This document shows, piece by piece, positions 1 through 11,219 of a DNA stretch of 64,000 nt. The position numbers were made by a program, and so were the translations under genes. The notes beneath the pieces were generated by a model that was given only the letters and a program-made list of their open reading frames with translations, was not told the origin of the DNA and made no database searches. The first letter of the stretch is position 1. The number at the start of each line of letters is the position of its first letter. The stretch comes from Rhizoctonia solani (lineage: Eukaryota > Basidiomycota > Agaricomycetes > Cantharellales > Ceratobasidiaceae), in NCBI RefSeq assembly GCF_016906535.1, contig NC_057374.1:806001-870000 (forward strand), read 5' to 3'.

Positions 1-667
1 ATGTGGAACATACAGCAGATTAGGTGGATATACCCAAGCCCTCGCGCCGAATTGGCTACCAACCGAGCAGAGCTATATAGTGCTAAACGATGCCAGCTGG
101 ACGCACACGTGGAATAAGCGCGTTAGTCCGCTTTTGATAGTACCGACGGGTCTGATACTCAGCCTTGCGCCCATCCGCCCCACTACTACTTATAAAGAAC
201 TGATTCGCAAGTGAGGGTTGGTGTATGAAATAGTAGATCTACTGATGGAATGGCCAGACAGTAGGCTCATGCTAGATCTACCTAGCACGCTTTGCGCATA
301 GCTCCAATCGTACCTAGGATCGATCATGGAAAAGACCGAGTAATCATAGCTAAAGTGTAACGGTATGGCGCGCGGGAGAGTAACAGTGACAGGTTCGGAG
401 AAAGTTGACTTCCGAAGCACGGTAGTTACAGAGAAGATTCAGCCGGGAGACAAGAGAGCGTAACAGACATAAGAAACCTATTGCTGGAATCAATATATAT
501 AGTTATATTTAGAAATAGTTAGCTAACCTGGTCATATGCTTGCGGCAAAGGCAGTATCTATTTATAGATGTGTACGTTAGTCTACTTATTTATTATTGTG
601 GGTAAACAAGCTCCAGCAAACTGACTATCGTCTCACCAATCCAATCAAGTTAATATGTCTACTTTGA
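1..667. other. Intergenic, no gene recognised
   Basis: AT-rich sequence with only short reading frames that resemble no family I know. No tRNA, long repeat or spliced gene could be assembled on either strand. It ends at the left copy of the 13-bp direct repeat that flanks the LINE remnant. Confidence 0.5.
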
Positions 668-680
668 GTATATCACGTGC
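668..680. repeat. Target-site duplication, left copy
   Basis: The 13-mer gtatatcacgtgc is identical to 1191-1203 and brackets the LINE remnant. It contains the palindrome CACGTG. Confidence 0.65.
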
Positions 681-1190
681 GATGTCTTTTTTTTGTTTTT
701 TTTTTTGAATACATTTCTATTACGGAGAACATCACATGCCATGTCCTCTTATTCTGCCCAGACACCACAGAACACAGACATATATTGACCAACATACCAC
801 CGAAACGCACCGGAGAAGAACTGTTCGGAACCCTGCCGAGACTAGAGGCAGTAGCTGAGTTCATATCCCAATCTAGAATCGATAAGCTTGGAGGCTCGCC
901 GGCAACCGCTCAAAATATGTAGGACCTTACGCCCACTTCCATGCGTCCTTACGACCGCCCCATACACCCTTACGGCCGCCACTCTCGAGTCCTTATGACC
1001 TCCCGTCCACAGCCCTTATGGCACCTGTACCGGGTCGAAAGGCACTCCCGAGTTATCCCACCTCGCTTACTCGTTGTGTTTTGATTTCTCTTTTGTTCTC
1101 TCTTTCCCTCTTAGCGTGGTTTGACTCGGTCTCTGTGAACGGTTTGCCTAGGTTGCATGTAGCTCTTTAAATATGAATAAAAAAAAAGAA
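681..1190 (+). mobile_element. 5'-truncated LINE-like retroelement, 3' end
   Basis: A fragment of about 510 bp reads as the carboxyl end of a non-LTR retrotransposon polyprotein. A cysteine-containing tail (HVLLFCPDTTEH...) leads to LFGTLPRLEAVAEF and stops after PATAQNM near 920. About 250 bp of apparent 3' untranslated sequence and an A-rich tail ending about 1190 follow. The identical 13-mer gtatatcacgtgc lies on both sides (668-680 and 1191-1203), as expected of a target-site duplication. A related, diverged 3' end occurs on the minus strand at 31365-31742. No reverse transcriptase or endonuclease part is present, so it cannot move by itself. The family assignment is inferred from the poly(A) end, the 5' truncation and the duplication. 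Confidence 0.65.
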
Positions 1191-1203
1191 GTATATCACG
1201 TGC
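1191..1203. repeat. Target-site duplication, right copy
   Basis: Exact copy of 668-680, directly after the A-rich tail of the element. Confidence 0.65.
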
Positions 1204-1647
1204 TATTAGCATGTCGCTCGTGAGGCAACCTCCAAGAATACCAGTAGAACCAGTGGATTGAATTACAGAGAGCCGCAACCTGGTGTTATAGTACTAGTCT
1301 ACCTGCCTGTTGAGCCAATGGAACTGAAACCAGTAAAATTGGCATATAAACTTATAAGTCGATGACGTCAAATCTTATAAAAGTCGTCATTGTTCGTGTT
1401 CGATCAAAGGACCCTGCCGAAGTTCCCCTTGAAGAAGTCAATTACACTAGGGTTCGGTACGCGAATGAGAAAATTAGTGACGGGCCATTACATTGTTAGT
1501 GGAAACCGCCAAGTCTGCTTATTTGCTTTTTATATTCAGGGCACATCACGTCCAGGCTCTCATAAAGTAGTGATCAAGTACACGACTTATGAACCACACT
1601 ACCTTCACCTCTTTCCAGTCGTAGCTATATTCATTTCGACTGGTTTA

Positions 1648-3922
1648 ATGCCAAGGCCAATAGTTAACAATATAGCCAACAGTGGCGGAGACCAGTGCAT
1701 TGGTGTCGAAGCAGATGATAGCGGGCACCCACAAGAGCTTGTGGCGCAGAAACGAACCCCTCTTCCCGTAAAGCAAGTCATCGTGCTTTGCCTTATGCGA
1801 TTTGCTGAACCTATATCGTTCTCTGTGGTGAGTTTCTCCCATAAGTGACTACAAGAGCCTTGCCTGATGTTGCTCGGGTTATAGATATTCCCCTTTGTAA
1901 ACCAGGTGCTTGCCCTCCAAACGGATACTAGCTATGCCACTCATATTGTCATTTCTTAGATGATCGAAGAACTAGGTGTGACGTCAGACACCAAAGAACT
2001 TGGCTATTATTCAGGACTTGTAGAAGGCGTGTTTGCGTTAGCTCAGTTCTGTACGGGTGAGTAAGTCTGCTGGTTGCCGAGCGATCCTTGCCCAATGTAT
2101 CATAGTTTGCTTCTGGGGCTCTCTCTCGGACAAGATTGGGCGCCGCCCCGTCCTGATCACAGGCCTTTGCGGCGTAATTGGGTCGACAATCATGTTTGGG
2201 CTCAGCAAGTCTTTCACAATGATGCTAATCTCACGAGCGCTTAGTGGTGCATTGAACGGGAATGTAGCCGTAATCAAAAGGTCTACAATTGTAATCTTAG
2301 TATCACTGTGCTACACTAACCTTGACTCGTATCTATAGTGTTTTAGGAGAAATAACAGACGAGACAAACCAAGGCACCGCCTTCGCCTACCTGCCACTTT
2401 GTTGGTCCATAGGTTCACTCATGGCGTACGTGGTTGCTGTACTTGTTATCGGTACAGCCACTAATCTCTTCTGGCTGGTAGCCCGGCGCTTGGCGGTTTC
2501 CTCTCACACCCCGCCGAACGATATCCTTCAATTCTTGGGTATAAACCTTTTCGGCAGTATCCTTATCTACTCCCATGTCTGGTTGGATCCGCGTTCTCAG
2601 CTATTGGGCTCATCGCCGGCGTCCTATTCCTAGAAGAGGTGAGTGCATCTGATAGCTGGATGTTTCGGTCTATAATCGACGAGCACCCATTACCACACGT
2701 ACATAGAGCCTCCCCAAAAATAAACTCTCGACCTCTAACAATCCAGAACGACGGCCTATCCTCGCTTCACCTCCTCAAACTTACTCCAGATATTCAACTT
2801 CGACCATTCGATCCGTTCAGAGCTCACAGCCTCATTCCCCTGATGGTTGTGGTTCTGCTGCGAACGAGACGGAAAAGGAGGCTCCTACTGTGAAGGAGAT
2901 GATGGGTATCCCATCTATACGAAAGATCTTGATTTCTTATGGATTTATGGCATACGTGACCGTATCTATCAATGCAGTTCTAGTGTTATGGTTATACACC
3001 CCAGCAAAGTCCGGGGGAGTCGGCTTCAGTGTAAGTTTGAACTCTTTCACAATCGCAAACACTTCACTACGTTCTTTATCGGCCTCCTGCGTCAATAGCC
3101 ATCATCTCCGATTTCACTTAAACATATCGGATGGTCTATTATTGTTCCTTTGACATATGTCGGGGCCAGATAGAATCATGCGGGTTATGCTTACGAAGCC
3201 TTTTGTGGCCTACAGAGCGCAGAAATCGGATCAACACTTACATTATCGGGAATATTTGGCACCATAATAGCTGTCACGGTTTTCCCGCCTCTCGAACGCC
3301 AGGTAGGAGCTGTGCTGTTATATAGATTTAGCATGGTGATGCAGGTGCTTGATACTTCTTCAATCTGTTGTCCCACCTAATCTAAACATCCACCACTCTG
3401 ACTTATGTCAACCCCTTGATGGATCAGGTACTTAACGTGTTGGCCTTCCCTGTCGGTCATGCACTCGCACTTTCTGGGGGGAGGAAAGGTGCGTATCTTG
3501 GCGTCGCTGGTGTCCTCATAGTAAGGTGTATTGCGAGCATGGTATTTGTGTAAGATCACCCTCAATTCTATACGCTCTCAATCCTAATTTTTACTTATTT
3601 TCAGGTGTAACATGCTTCTCGTTACTCGCTCGGCTCCCTGTAGACGTGCACTAGGGACCATCAACGGACTGGCACAAATGGTTGCAAGCGCGTCACGAGC
3701 CATCGGGCCGGCTACAGCAACGTAAGCCTGGAACTATATTACCATATGTATGCGCTTATCCTCAATCCTTTTAGCTCGCTTTTTGCGTTCTCGGTCAAGA
3801 ACGGTAGTCTTGGTGGAAATCTTGTTTGGATTGTGCTTTCGCTTGTGGGTTTGCTGGGTGTCGTGGCGGCGTGTTATATTCCAAATGATCGACCAACACA
3901 CGGCACTGAACCCAACCCCTAG
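1648..3922 (+). CDS. MFS transporter, DHA1 / ZIFL-like
   Basis: Plasma- or vacuolar-membrane major facilitator, probably a proton antiporter exporting small molecules; the substrate cannot be told. Spliced conceptual protein: TPLPVKQVIVLCLMRFAEPI (TM1), a 21-nt exon 1885-1905 (IFPFVNQ), MIEELGVT...YYSGLVEG, motif A WGSLSDKIGRRPV, SRALSGALNGN, GEITDETNQGTAFAYLP, LGGFLSHPAE, GLIAGVLFLEE, a hydrophilic central loop, then IPSIRKILISYGFMAYVTV, SAEIGSTLTLSGIFG and a C-terminal half ending IPNDRPTHGTEPNP. All junctions I could join keep frame with GT-AG introns, so the gene looks intact. The region before TPLP is weakly supported: the ATG at 1648 is the nearest in-frame start, and an upstream exon is possible. 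No regulator or enzyme cluster is adjacent. Confidence 0.8.
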
Positions 3923-4454
3923 AACTCAGCATCTTAAATATAATATTTATATAATTCGTGATGGAGCAGCTTGAGCTTGAATCCGCGAGTGAAATGTTGT
4001 TTCCCAGTCTATAATCAATTCCGGCCTCGTCAATATGAAGTTTCCCGAGCATCTAGGATTTTAATGTTGTTGCATGGCTCGTTATTCTACATTTACTGAC
4101 CAGGTTAGATGTTGGTACTCGGGCCTCGAATTGGTTCTCAGGGTACCCTAAGTAAGTATAGGTTGTGGTATGTTTGAGTGGACCATAGGGGTACTAGAAT
4201 GTGAGTCGGAATAATCTGAACGTCTCAAGTCTAACTAGTGGATGGGTGTATCGAGGGCATGTCATAACACAGGATATATGATTCGACTCTACCTCAATTT
4301 TTAGACTAGTTTTATATTCCAATCAGATCAACCCCTTGCATATACTGAACAAAGAAAAGAGAAAGTAGAAAAGGAAAATCCAAGAAATAACAAGTCGTTA
4401 AAATGCCGTCAGTTGCTACACAAAAATCATATCAATCTATCAATACCAGAGCTC
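3923..4454. other. Intergenic between convergent genes
   Basis: About 530 bp between the stop of the transporter and the stop of the minus-strand membrane protein gene. It should hold both 3' untranslated regions. Nothing further was recognised. Confidence 0.5.
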
Positions 4455-6421
4455 TCACGGTAAAGCAGCCTTCTGGTGAACTTCATTCCAGAACCCTCTC
4501 CAACGATCTTTCTCTCCAAGTTCTGCTTGTCCATTGCCGAGACCTGGGTGAGGATAACTGCGATTCTCTGATAGAACCCCTCCGGCGCAATTGTTCATTC
4601 CCCCGTTCGCTATACTTTCTGGATATGCTTGTCTTTGTGCATCTGAGACACGATTCAGCGCTCGGATCAAGGAAGGAGTCGCGGGTACAAGGCCTGGCGT
4701 GGATGATTGGTTCTCAGGGAGCGCATATAAGGGTGCTGTTGAATTGGAGCCATGGCGGTCCAATATAGGATGGCCTGGTATGTCGTATGAGTGCAATGCT
4801 GCAGGAGCCATTGTGGTTACGTCTCGACTCTCGACTTCCGCTACCTCCAAACTGGTCGATTTGATCGAGTCGCTTCGTTTCAGGAAAACAGGTCTCCAAT
4901 TATCGTCGTTACCCTTGGATGGCTCAATTCGGTGAGGACCAAGGTTAAGCTCGGGGCTACGTTCCGCATCCTTGTCACCATACTCTATCTGAGAGCTCGG
5001 GAGGCCGGAGGTAAAAATAGGTGGATGCCGAAAGGTTCCACCGGTTCCATGGTGTCTACGAAAACCGTCTGAATTGACAAGAGTTGCATCGGAATAGTTC
5101 GTAGACGCGGTCCATTTCCTTTCATTAGGAGTTCTTCCCATTATTCTTCTTCCTTCAGCCAAATCTGAATCAGAGTCTGAATCATACGGGTCGGGGGTAA
5201 GTGTCCCAGGAACGCGAGGCCTGAATACAGGTGGAGCTTTGGAGTCTTGGTGAAACTTGGGAAGAGTCGGCGAGACATGTGATTTAGATGAGAATAAGAG
5301 TGAATTTTCTGCCCTGGAGCTATTCGCATTAGCGAAGAGCTTCTCTTTAAGCGTATCCCATCGGGATTTGATGGGTGTAAAAGTACCCTTCCGGGATGCC
5401 TCTGGGGGAAATGTCGCAGCGTAAGAACCAAGGACGTTATCCCATGCCTAGAACAAATCAATCAGAAGCTATACTCGAGTGATATTGTCACACAATTACC
5501 TCCTCAGGATCCTCCCCTATCTTTCGTTTCAAGTACCAGTCACATGCTGCCCCGATCATCCACAAGAAATAGCAAGCAGCAGTAAGCCCTTTAGATCTCC
5601 CGGTTCCCCATTGCAATTCAGCCGAGTCTGAGTCATGCAAGAGAACAAAGTGAAGCCACGCATTTGCCCAGCTAGCAAGTTTGTTATTCGTCGCAGAGCT
5701 TCCTAGGATCGCGCATGCGTTAATAATACCAGCTGCTCCCGCAGCAGATGTCGCAATCCGTAAAGATATGTACCGTACTACCGGGAATGGGAGCAGGGCA
5801 CCCCCAGTGAGCATGATTGTAGCTATTAAAGCTAAAACTAGCCGTCCAAGAAGGGCAGGATGAAGCGAAATGGCCAGAATAACTCCAGCGCATGCCCTAT
5901 CAACACGAGTTACCTTAATCTCACTCAAGAGTACTTGGAACAACTGGGATCCAACTCACCCGCCAAGTATGCCCCCAAAGACAAGAGCCGCATACTTCCA
6001 ACGACCAGATACCAAAGTAAGGATAATTGCGGATAATAGCCAAATAGATAGAAAAGCCGGCGGGCTTAGATGAGCAGTTTCTGTTTGATTGAGAATTGCA
6101 AGTGAGATCAGGGTGGTTGAATGCACTGGTAATATTATATAATTGGGATCGTCAAGCATTTTTTCGAGAGAACATACTGGCTAGTACCCATCCAATCGCC
6201 AAGCCGCCTATTCCAGACTCGAGCCTATAGAAAGGAGCGGGTTTCTTGACGTCTGGTGAACTCGCAAATGATCTTGTCCTATCCAGAGTAAGGAATGTAC
6301 CAGCGAACAGCAGGAGAATAGAGAGGAATAGCAAAGGCAATGCATAAATAAGGTGATAAGGTGGCCGCAGCAGGTTAGCAACTGCTTTGTTTTCAGTTAT
6401 AGCTGATACGATTGTCTGCAC
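4455..6421 (-). CDS. Multi-pass membrane protein, DUF4203/TMEM198-like
   Basis: Exons join in frame on the minus strand. The first visible exon has a hydrophobic helix (IYALPLLFLSILLLFAG) and ends GGLAIGWVLA. Next comes HSTTLISLAIL...FLSIWLLSAIIL, then VSGRWKYAALVFGGILGG joined to ACAGVILAISLHPALLGR, two further helices, and LTAACYFLWMIGAACDWYLKRK. A long hydrophilic, Ser/Asp-rich tail (PYDSDSDSDLAEGRR) runs to KAALP. The glycine-rich helices after a basic loop resemble the DUF4203 (TMEM198-type) fold; that match is from memory of the family and is not certain. The tail of about 330 residues is probably disordered and cytosolic. The true start is not found: no in-frame ATG precedes the first exon, so a short upstream exon is probably missing. 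Function unknown. Confidence 0.6.
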
Positions 6422-6883
6422 ATAACGCCACCTGTTACAAAATTTGAGGTGCGCATTGTATATAGTACGCCGATCGTGTCTGAACGTGATAATCTAGGTC
6501 GTGAATCGTAATCGTGCAAGTCGTGAATCGCAAAATCCTCCTATTCTATAGCATAAGTCTATATAGGAGAGGGTAGCCTGGGCCTAGTGCAAGGTTGCAG
6601 AGGTACAATGACGAAGGTGGAATAGGGGCTGGTCATATATATAAGTTTGGACATATTTGTCCTCAGGGTAAATCATCCAGAACACAAGGATGAGGCTTAT
6701 ATCAGCTCATGACGCAACCCAAGTAACATAAAACAAAAAATGCACTTCTTTTAATTTTTGGTTTCTACATAAAAGCGACATGTATGCATCTGGCACGACA
6801 GGATTAAGTCCGTATACGAGCAACAAAATCAAATCCTAATTTACACAACTTCACTCGACCATATATCCCACAACGTCTTTGAC
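6422..6883. other. Intergenic, no gene
   Basis: About 460 bp between two minus-strand genes. It should contain the promoter of the membrane protein gene and the 3' end of GDH2. A short repeated motif (cgtgaatcg) occurs near 6500-6535. No coding pattern was seen. Confidence 0.45.
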
Positions 6884-9800
6884 TTATGCACCTTCCGCAA
6901 GGGTTCGTGCAAAGTTGAAGAAGTTGACACTGGTGCCGTTGACACCATACTTGTAGATAAAGTGCGCAGCGACCCAGCTCGAGAAAAGCGCACGCTGGTA
7001 AGGCTCAGGCAAGCGCCCGAGGAGAGTGTCGATGCCGACCTGCTTGACGAGCGTCTGGGGGATGGCGCGCCCGAGAACACCACGGCGGCTGGCAACATCG
7101 TCGAACAAGTCCGAGGACTCGAGTTCAGCCTGGAGGTCGTTGAGTTTGCTCGAGAGCTCGTCGGAAATGAGGGTACGAGGCTTGGAGCCGTTGAGACGCT
7201 TGTATTCGTTCTGGATGCAACCGGCTTCGAGAGATGCGTTGCTAGAGATGATGGCCTGGATATCCTTGACATAGCTCTCGTAGAAGGCTGAAGGCTTGCC
7301 GTCCTTGAAGATCATGTGTTCGATGTATTCCGAGTCAGACAATCCTAGACCAGCCAAGACTTCAAGGGATGAAGAAGTAACACCACCCTATTAAATTACG
7401 TGAATCAGTATCAAGGCGCATATGGGTTGATAAACCAGTATGTACCTTGTTGGCACTGGAGTCCTTGAACAAGACCACACGGCGTTTCTCCAAAAACAAC
7501 CTTGCTTGCTGGGTAATGAACAAGTTGGCGCCCTCGACAATGTACTTGAAGTGAGGCTTCCCATCGTGGTCAATCAAACGAGAAACGTTGGAAATGTTAA
7601 TGGCCTCCGGACTATACACAATCTTAGACTAGACCCTCGTCGCAGAGTCAGAAAGTGCTTACCGACCACCGCAAGGCACGAAAATATCAGCCTTAAACCT
7701 CAAGTGAGCATTGTTCCTGAAATCAGTACCATCGGCAATAACCTCGCCAGCTGAATTATGACAAGGGATCAGCAAATGACTCGGCAAACTCAAACTAGTA
7801 AAACTCACATGGCAACTTGACGTCATGCTGCTCGCAAAGAACGATGTATCCGTCCTTGCTCAGCTTGGACTTGTCAAAGTTGGAAACCATCTTGCGGGCC
7901 TTGGCCAAGCGGACAAGTTCCGTGCGATCAATACCAGCTGGGTCGGCCAATACACCACTTCCGTCAATCACAGCGACAGTCTTGTCAGAGCTCAAGAGGA
8001 TTTCATCTACAACGTCCATTTAATCAAGTCATCCGGCCCAATATATCTCAAGACCACTCACTGGATCCCAAATCACCATCCGGTCCACCGGTTTGAACCT
8101 TGGTCACGTCCTTCTCTCTCAAGCCGTTCTGTTTGTAGATGGACAAGATGTATTGACGAACGGACAACGAAGTCATGCCATATGTGTCGTGAGGAACACC
8201 GCCGAGGAGTTTGGCACTCTTGCCAGTCGTGAACGACTTCCACCATGGTGCACCGCGAGAACGAGCATGATCTGGAACTTGGGTTAGATTCTCTAGCAGA
8301 TGTATTACAATCGAATGACTTACTGGCTGCCCAGTCCATCAGATCAGCAGTACCTTCATCGGGACCAAAGAACAAGAGTTCAGGCTCGCCATAGAGGTCA
8401 ACGATAGGCTCTTTGATTCCAGGAGTGTTCCCGGGGATGAGCAAGTCGATAACAGCCTAGAAGCAACGTTGAGCAACGTTGTACCAAAAAAACCCCCAAT
8501 ATTATAGCTTACATCAACGTATTTCTGGAAGCACAGCTCCGGAGCAGCACCCAAACTAGGCAAGATCGTGCCCTTGGCTCCACTCTCGGGAATATCCTTG
8601 TTCTTTAGTGTTTGAGTCGCAGCGAGCGCGTAGTTTTCGTCGAACCTATTGGATTCAGTCAGTAAACAAGGTAATTTCGGCGCGATATGAACTTGTGCTC
8701 ACAGCATACGCTGGTTGATCGAGTAGTTCTCCTTGTTCCTCGAGCGAACAATACGGATACCTCCTCGAGCAACATCGCGGAACCTGGTGGTGTTACAAGT
8801 TAATATTTAACGCGTCACCGAGATTGATAAACCAACCTAATGTGGAACCCACGGAACTCGGAACCAATGATGAAGAACATTCCAAACGGTTGCTTGGGGT
8901 ACTCGACCTCGGGCAAAAAGTTGGGCGCAAGACGGAACGAGAGCGCAACCTTTGTGGGTTGGTAAAAGTTGGTCTTGAGGACATGCCTAGGAAGAGACAA
9001 ATAGTATTAAGAATTGGGATACGATCTCGACGCGTCCCAAACACTCACTTGTTGAAAATCAAGAAACTCTCCAAAACTTGAAGTTCCTGTTTGTTTGGAA
9101 CAGTTCGGCGCAGTTTGTCGCGAAGTTCCTCGTCACTGAGAGGCTGCTCGGTTTGAAGACGTTGGTACGAAAGGGTCGGCCTGGAGGCAGAATAGTAAGC
9201 AATCATGCCGATACTCTAGTAGGAGTAACTTACATCAGCTGGCTGGCCTCGTCCTGGGCGGGATAATGGTTCATCGCAAAGTTGACATAGAGCATGCGAA
9301 TCTAACACCAAAGAAAGAGCAAATTAAACTGTGCTCTCCAAACATCCCAAGCTACACTCACCAATTCGGGATAAGCGGCAATGACCTCTCCAATACTCTC
9401 GCGAGTAAACGTCTCCTCCCTGAAGCGAACCTTGATGTTGTTGAGAACTTCAGCATGAACCGCATTCGACTCGTCCAAGACCTCGCGAAGGGCGCCATAG
9501 GATGGACCAAGACGGTTACAGAAATGCTGAGCGAAGATCCAGCCGGCGTAGGCATAAGTTGCTTCTTGGACAGCATGAGAGCCGTGGATGTTGGAAACGG
9601 CCGCAGCGCCGCCTGGAGTAGTGCCACTAAGCACAAGGATAGAATTAGTTTGGGTCGACCAATGCATCAGAGCCAACTCACCGGAAGAATGGGTTGTCTG
9701 GGAGACAGTAAAGTAGGGAGGCCTCTTTGATGACTTGGTGAATCGAGTGCTCAATGGGTGGAGCGTTGCTGCTCGGAAGTGGGTTCAAGTACAAAGCTAT

Positions 9801-11219
9801 AGTTGGGGCGTTAGCGTAGTTCAGGACTGGGAAGAGCTTCACGTACAGATGATCGTAACGCCATTTGCAAATTGCTCTGTAATCAAACTCTGCATTAGGA
9901 GATTGGACAAAAGAAAGATCTACATGAACACTCACCAACGTATTTCCTGGCCGAGTACAGCCCGTAGAAGTGGTAGAGGTCTGACAAGGCGCTGAAGAAA
10001 TGCTTGGTGCCGCCCATGCGATATCCGATGACAACGCGGCGCTCTCGGGTGCCTTCAACCTAAAAAGACGGGACCCAAATTAGAACGGGCGCACGCGTCA
10101 AATGATACTCTCGAACTCACTTCGAACATTTCAATTACAGGACCATAACGCTCCTCCACGTTCCACATGACTTGCTGGTAGATCTCAAGGGTGTTGTCCG
10201 AGGCCTTTTCCAAAAAGGACTTGTCGGAAACGGTGCGAATGTCGGTTCGTTCAATGTCATCCTCGCCCTTGATGGTCTTTTTGGCACTTGCTGGGGGAAA
10301 CTGGCACTTCTGAACAAAGTAGCATCGAAGTTGTTGAGAAGCATTTGCGCTGATCGATCCTCCAGAGCGATAAGTTTCAAGCCGATAGGCAGTTTCGGGA
10401 GTAGACTCGTCAAGGTATTGGCCATCGATCCTGCGGAAGCGATGAAATGGTGAATAAGTGGTTTGTTCGGAAGAATTGAACAAAGGCAAAAACAGTAGGG
10501 TGTAGGTTTGGCCATTTTTACGTTTGGGCCGTTCATGCTATCAACCACGTGCGTGGACGATACAGACCAAAAAGTAAATCAAGGGCCTTGGGGGACGCGA
10601 CTTGATCGCGTCGAATAACGACCAAGAGGGTAGGAAGCGAATAATGATTGATGGGATACTCACCTAGCCTCGCAGGTCGCGCCAGGTCCGTCTTTGGATG
10701 TCACACCAGGTGCACTAGTGTGAATAAAAGTAGCACGGTCACCATCGGGAGAGGTTTGCTCGAGATCGATAACAAGCTTGTTCGCGTCGTGTTGAGTGAA
10801 AGCCATAATCTTGGCGCCGAAGAGGGCCAGAATGTGATCAGTGATGATAGAAACAGGTTCATTGGCGAAATAAGTGTCGTCGATGCCGAGAGAACTGTAT
10901 AGTGCATTTAGTAGCGGCTAATGGTGATAATCAGACCGGCTTACTCGTAGAACCAGCCAACCTCATGCTTCACGAGCTCGGGAGACATGAAGCCCTTGGA
11001 GGCAACGCTGGCCTCGACTTCCTTGCGTTGTTCATCTTTACGCGTGAATATGGGTGTCGTGTATCCACTATAGTGGTGTCAATCGGGCTATTACATCAGA
11101 CGGCGATGAAGGACATACGGCAAGTTCTTGACTGTGGGGGTGGATGTGCCGCTCGTGGGCAATCCCAGATGGGCAATAGAGGGGTTCGCGAGCGCAGCAC
11201 GCGCAGGAGTCGTGGTCAT
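6884..11219 (-). CDS. GDH2: NAD-specific glutamate dehydrogenase
   Basis: Mitochondrial or cytosolic NAD-linked glutamate dehydrogenase (EC 1.4.1.2). It converts glutamate to 2-oxoglutarate plus ammonium for use of amino acids as nitrogen and carbon source. It is the large fungal form (roughly 1,000-1,050 residues). Recognisable exons in order: MTTTPARAALANPSIAHLGL (start), FHRFRRIDGQYLDESTPETA, SGGSISANASQQLRCYFVQK, YQQVMWNVEERYGPVIEMFE, YAYAGWIFAQHFCNRLGPSY, FNKHVLKTNFYQPTKVALSF, FGMFFIIGSEFRGFHIR, DVARGGIRIVRSRNKENYSI, ILPSLGAAPELCFQKYVDA, EPELLFFGPDEGTADLMDWA, PHFKYIVEGANLFITQQARL, the KGGVTSSSLE loop, and a C-terminal helical tail ending FFNFARTLAEGA. More than ten short introns interrupt it and no stop was found inside joined exons. 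The start is the ATG at 11217-11219. Confidence 0.92.

Noticed and set aside
1390..3974. MFS transporter region as a string of broken frames, hence a pseudogene
   Set aside because: Every break is explained by a short GT-AG intron that restores the family sequence, including the 2640-2850 stretch where only one acceptor gives the right frame.
4403..5072. Plus-strand frames at 4.4-5.1 kb
   Set aside because: Antisense to the Ser/Asp-rich tail of the membrane protein gene, whose frames splice consistently on the minus strand.
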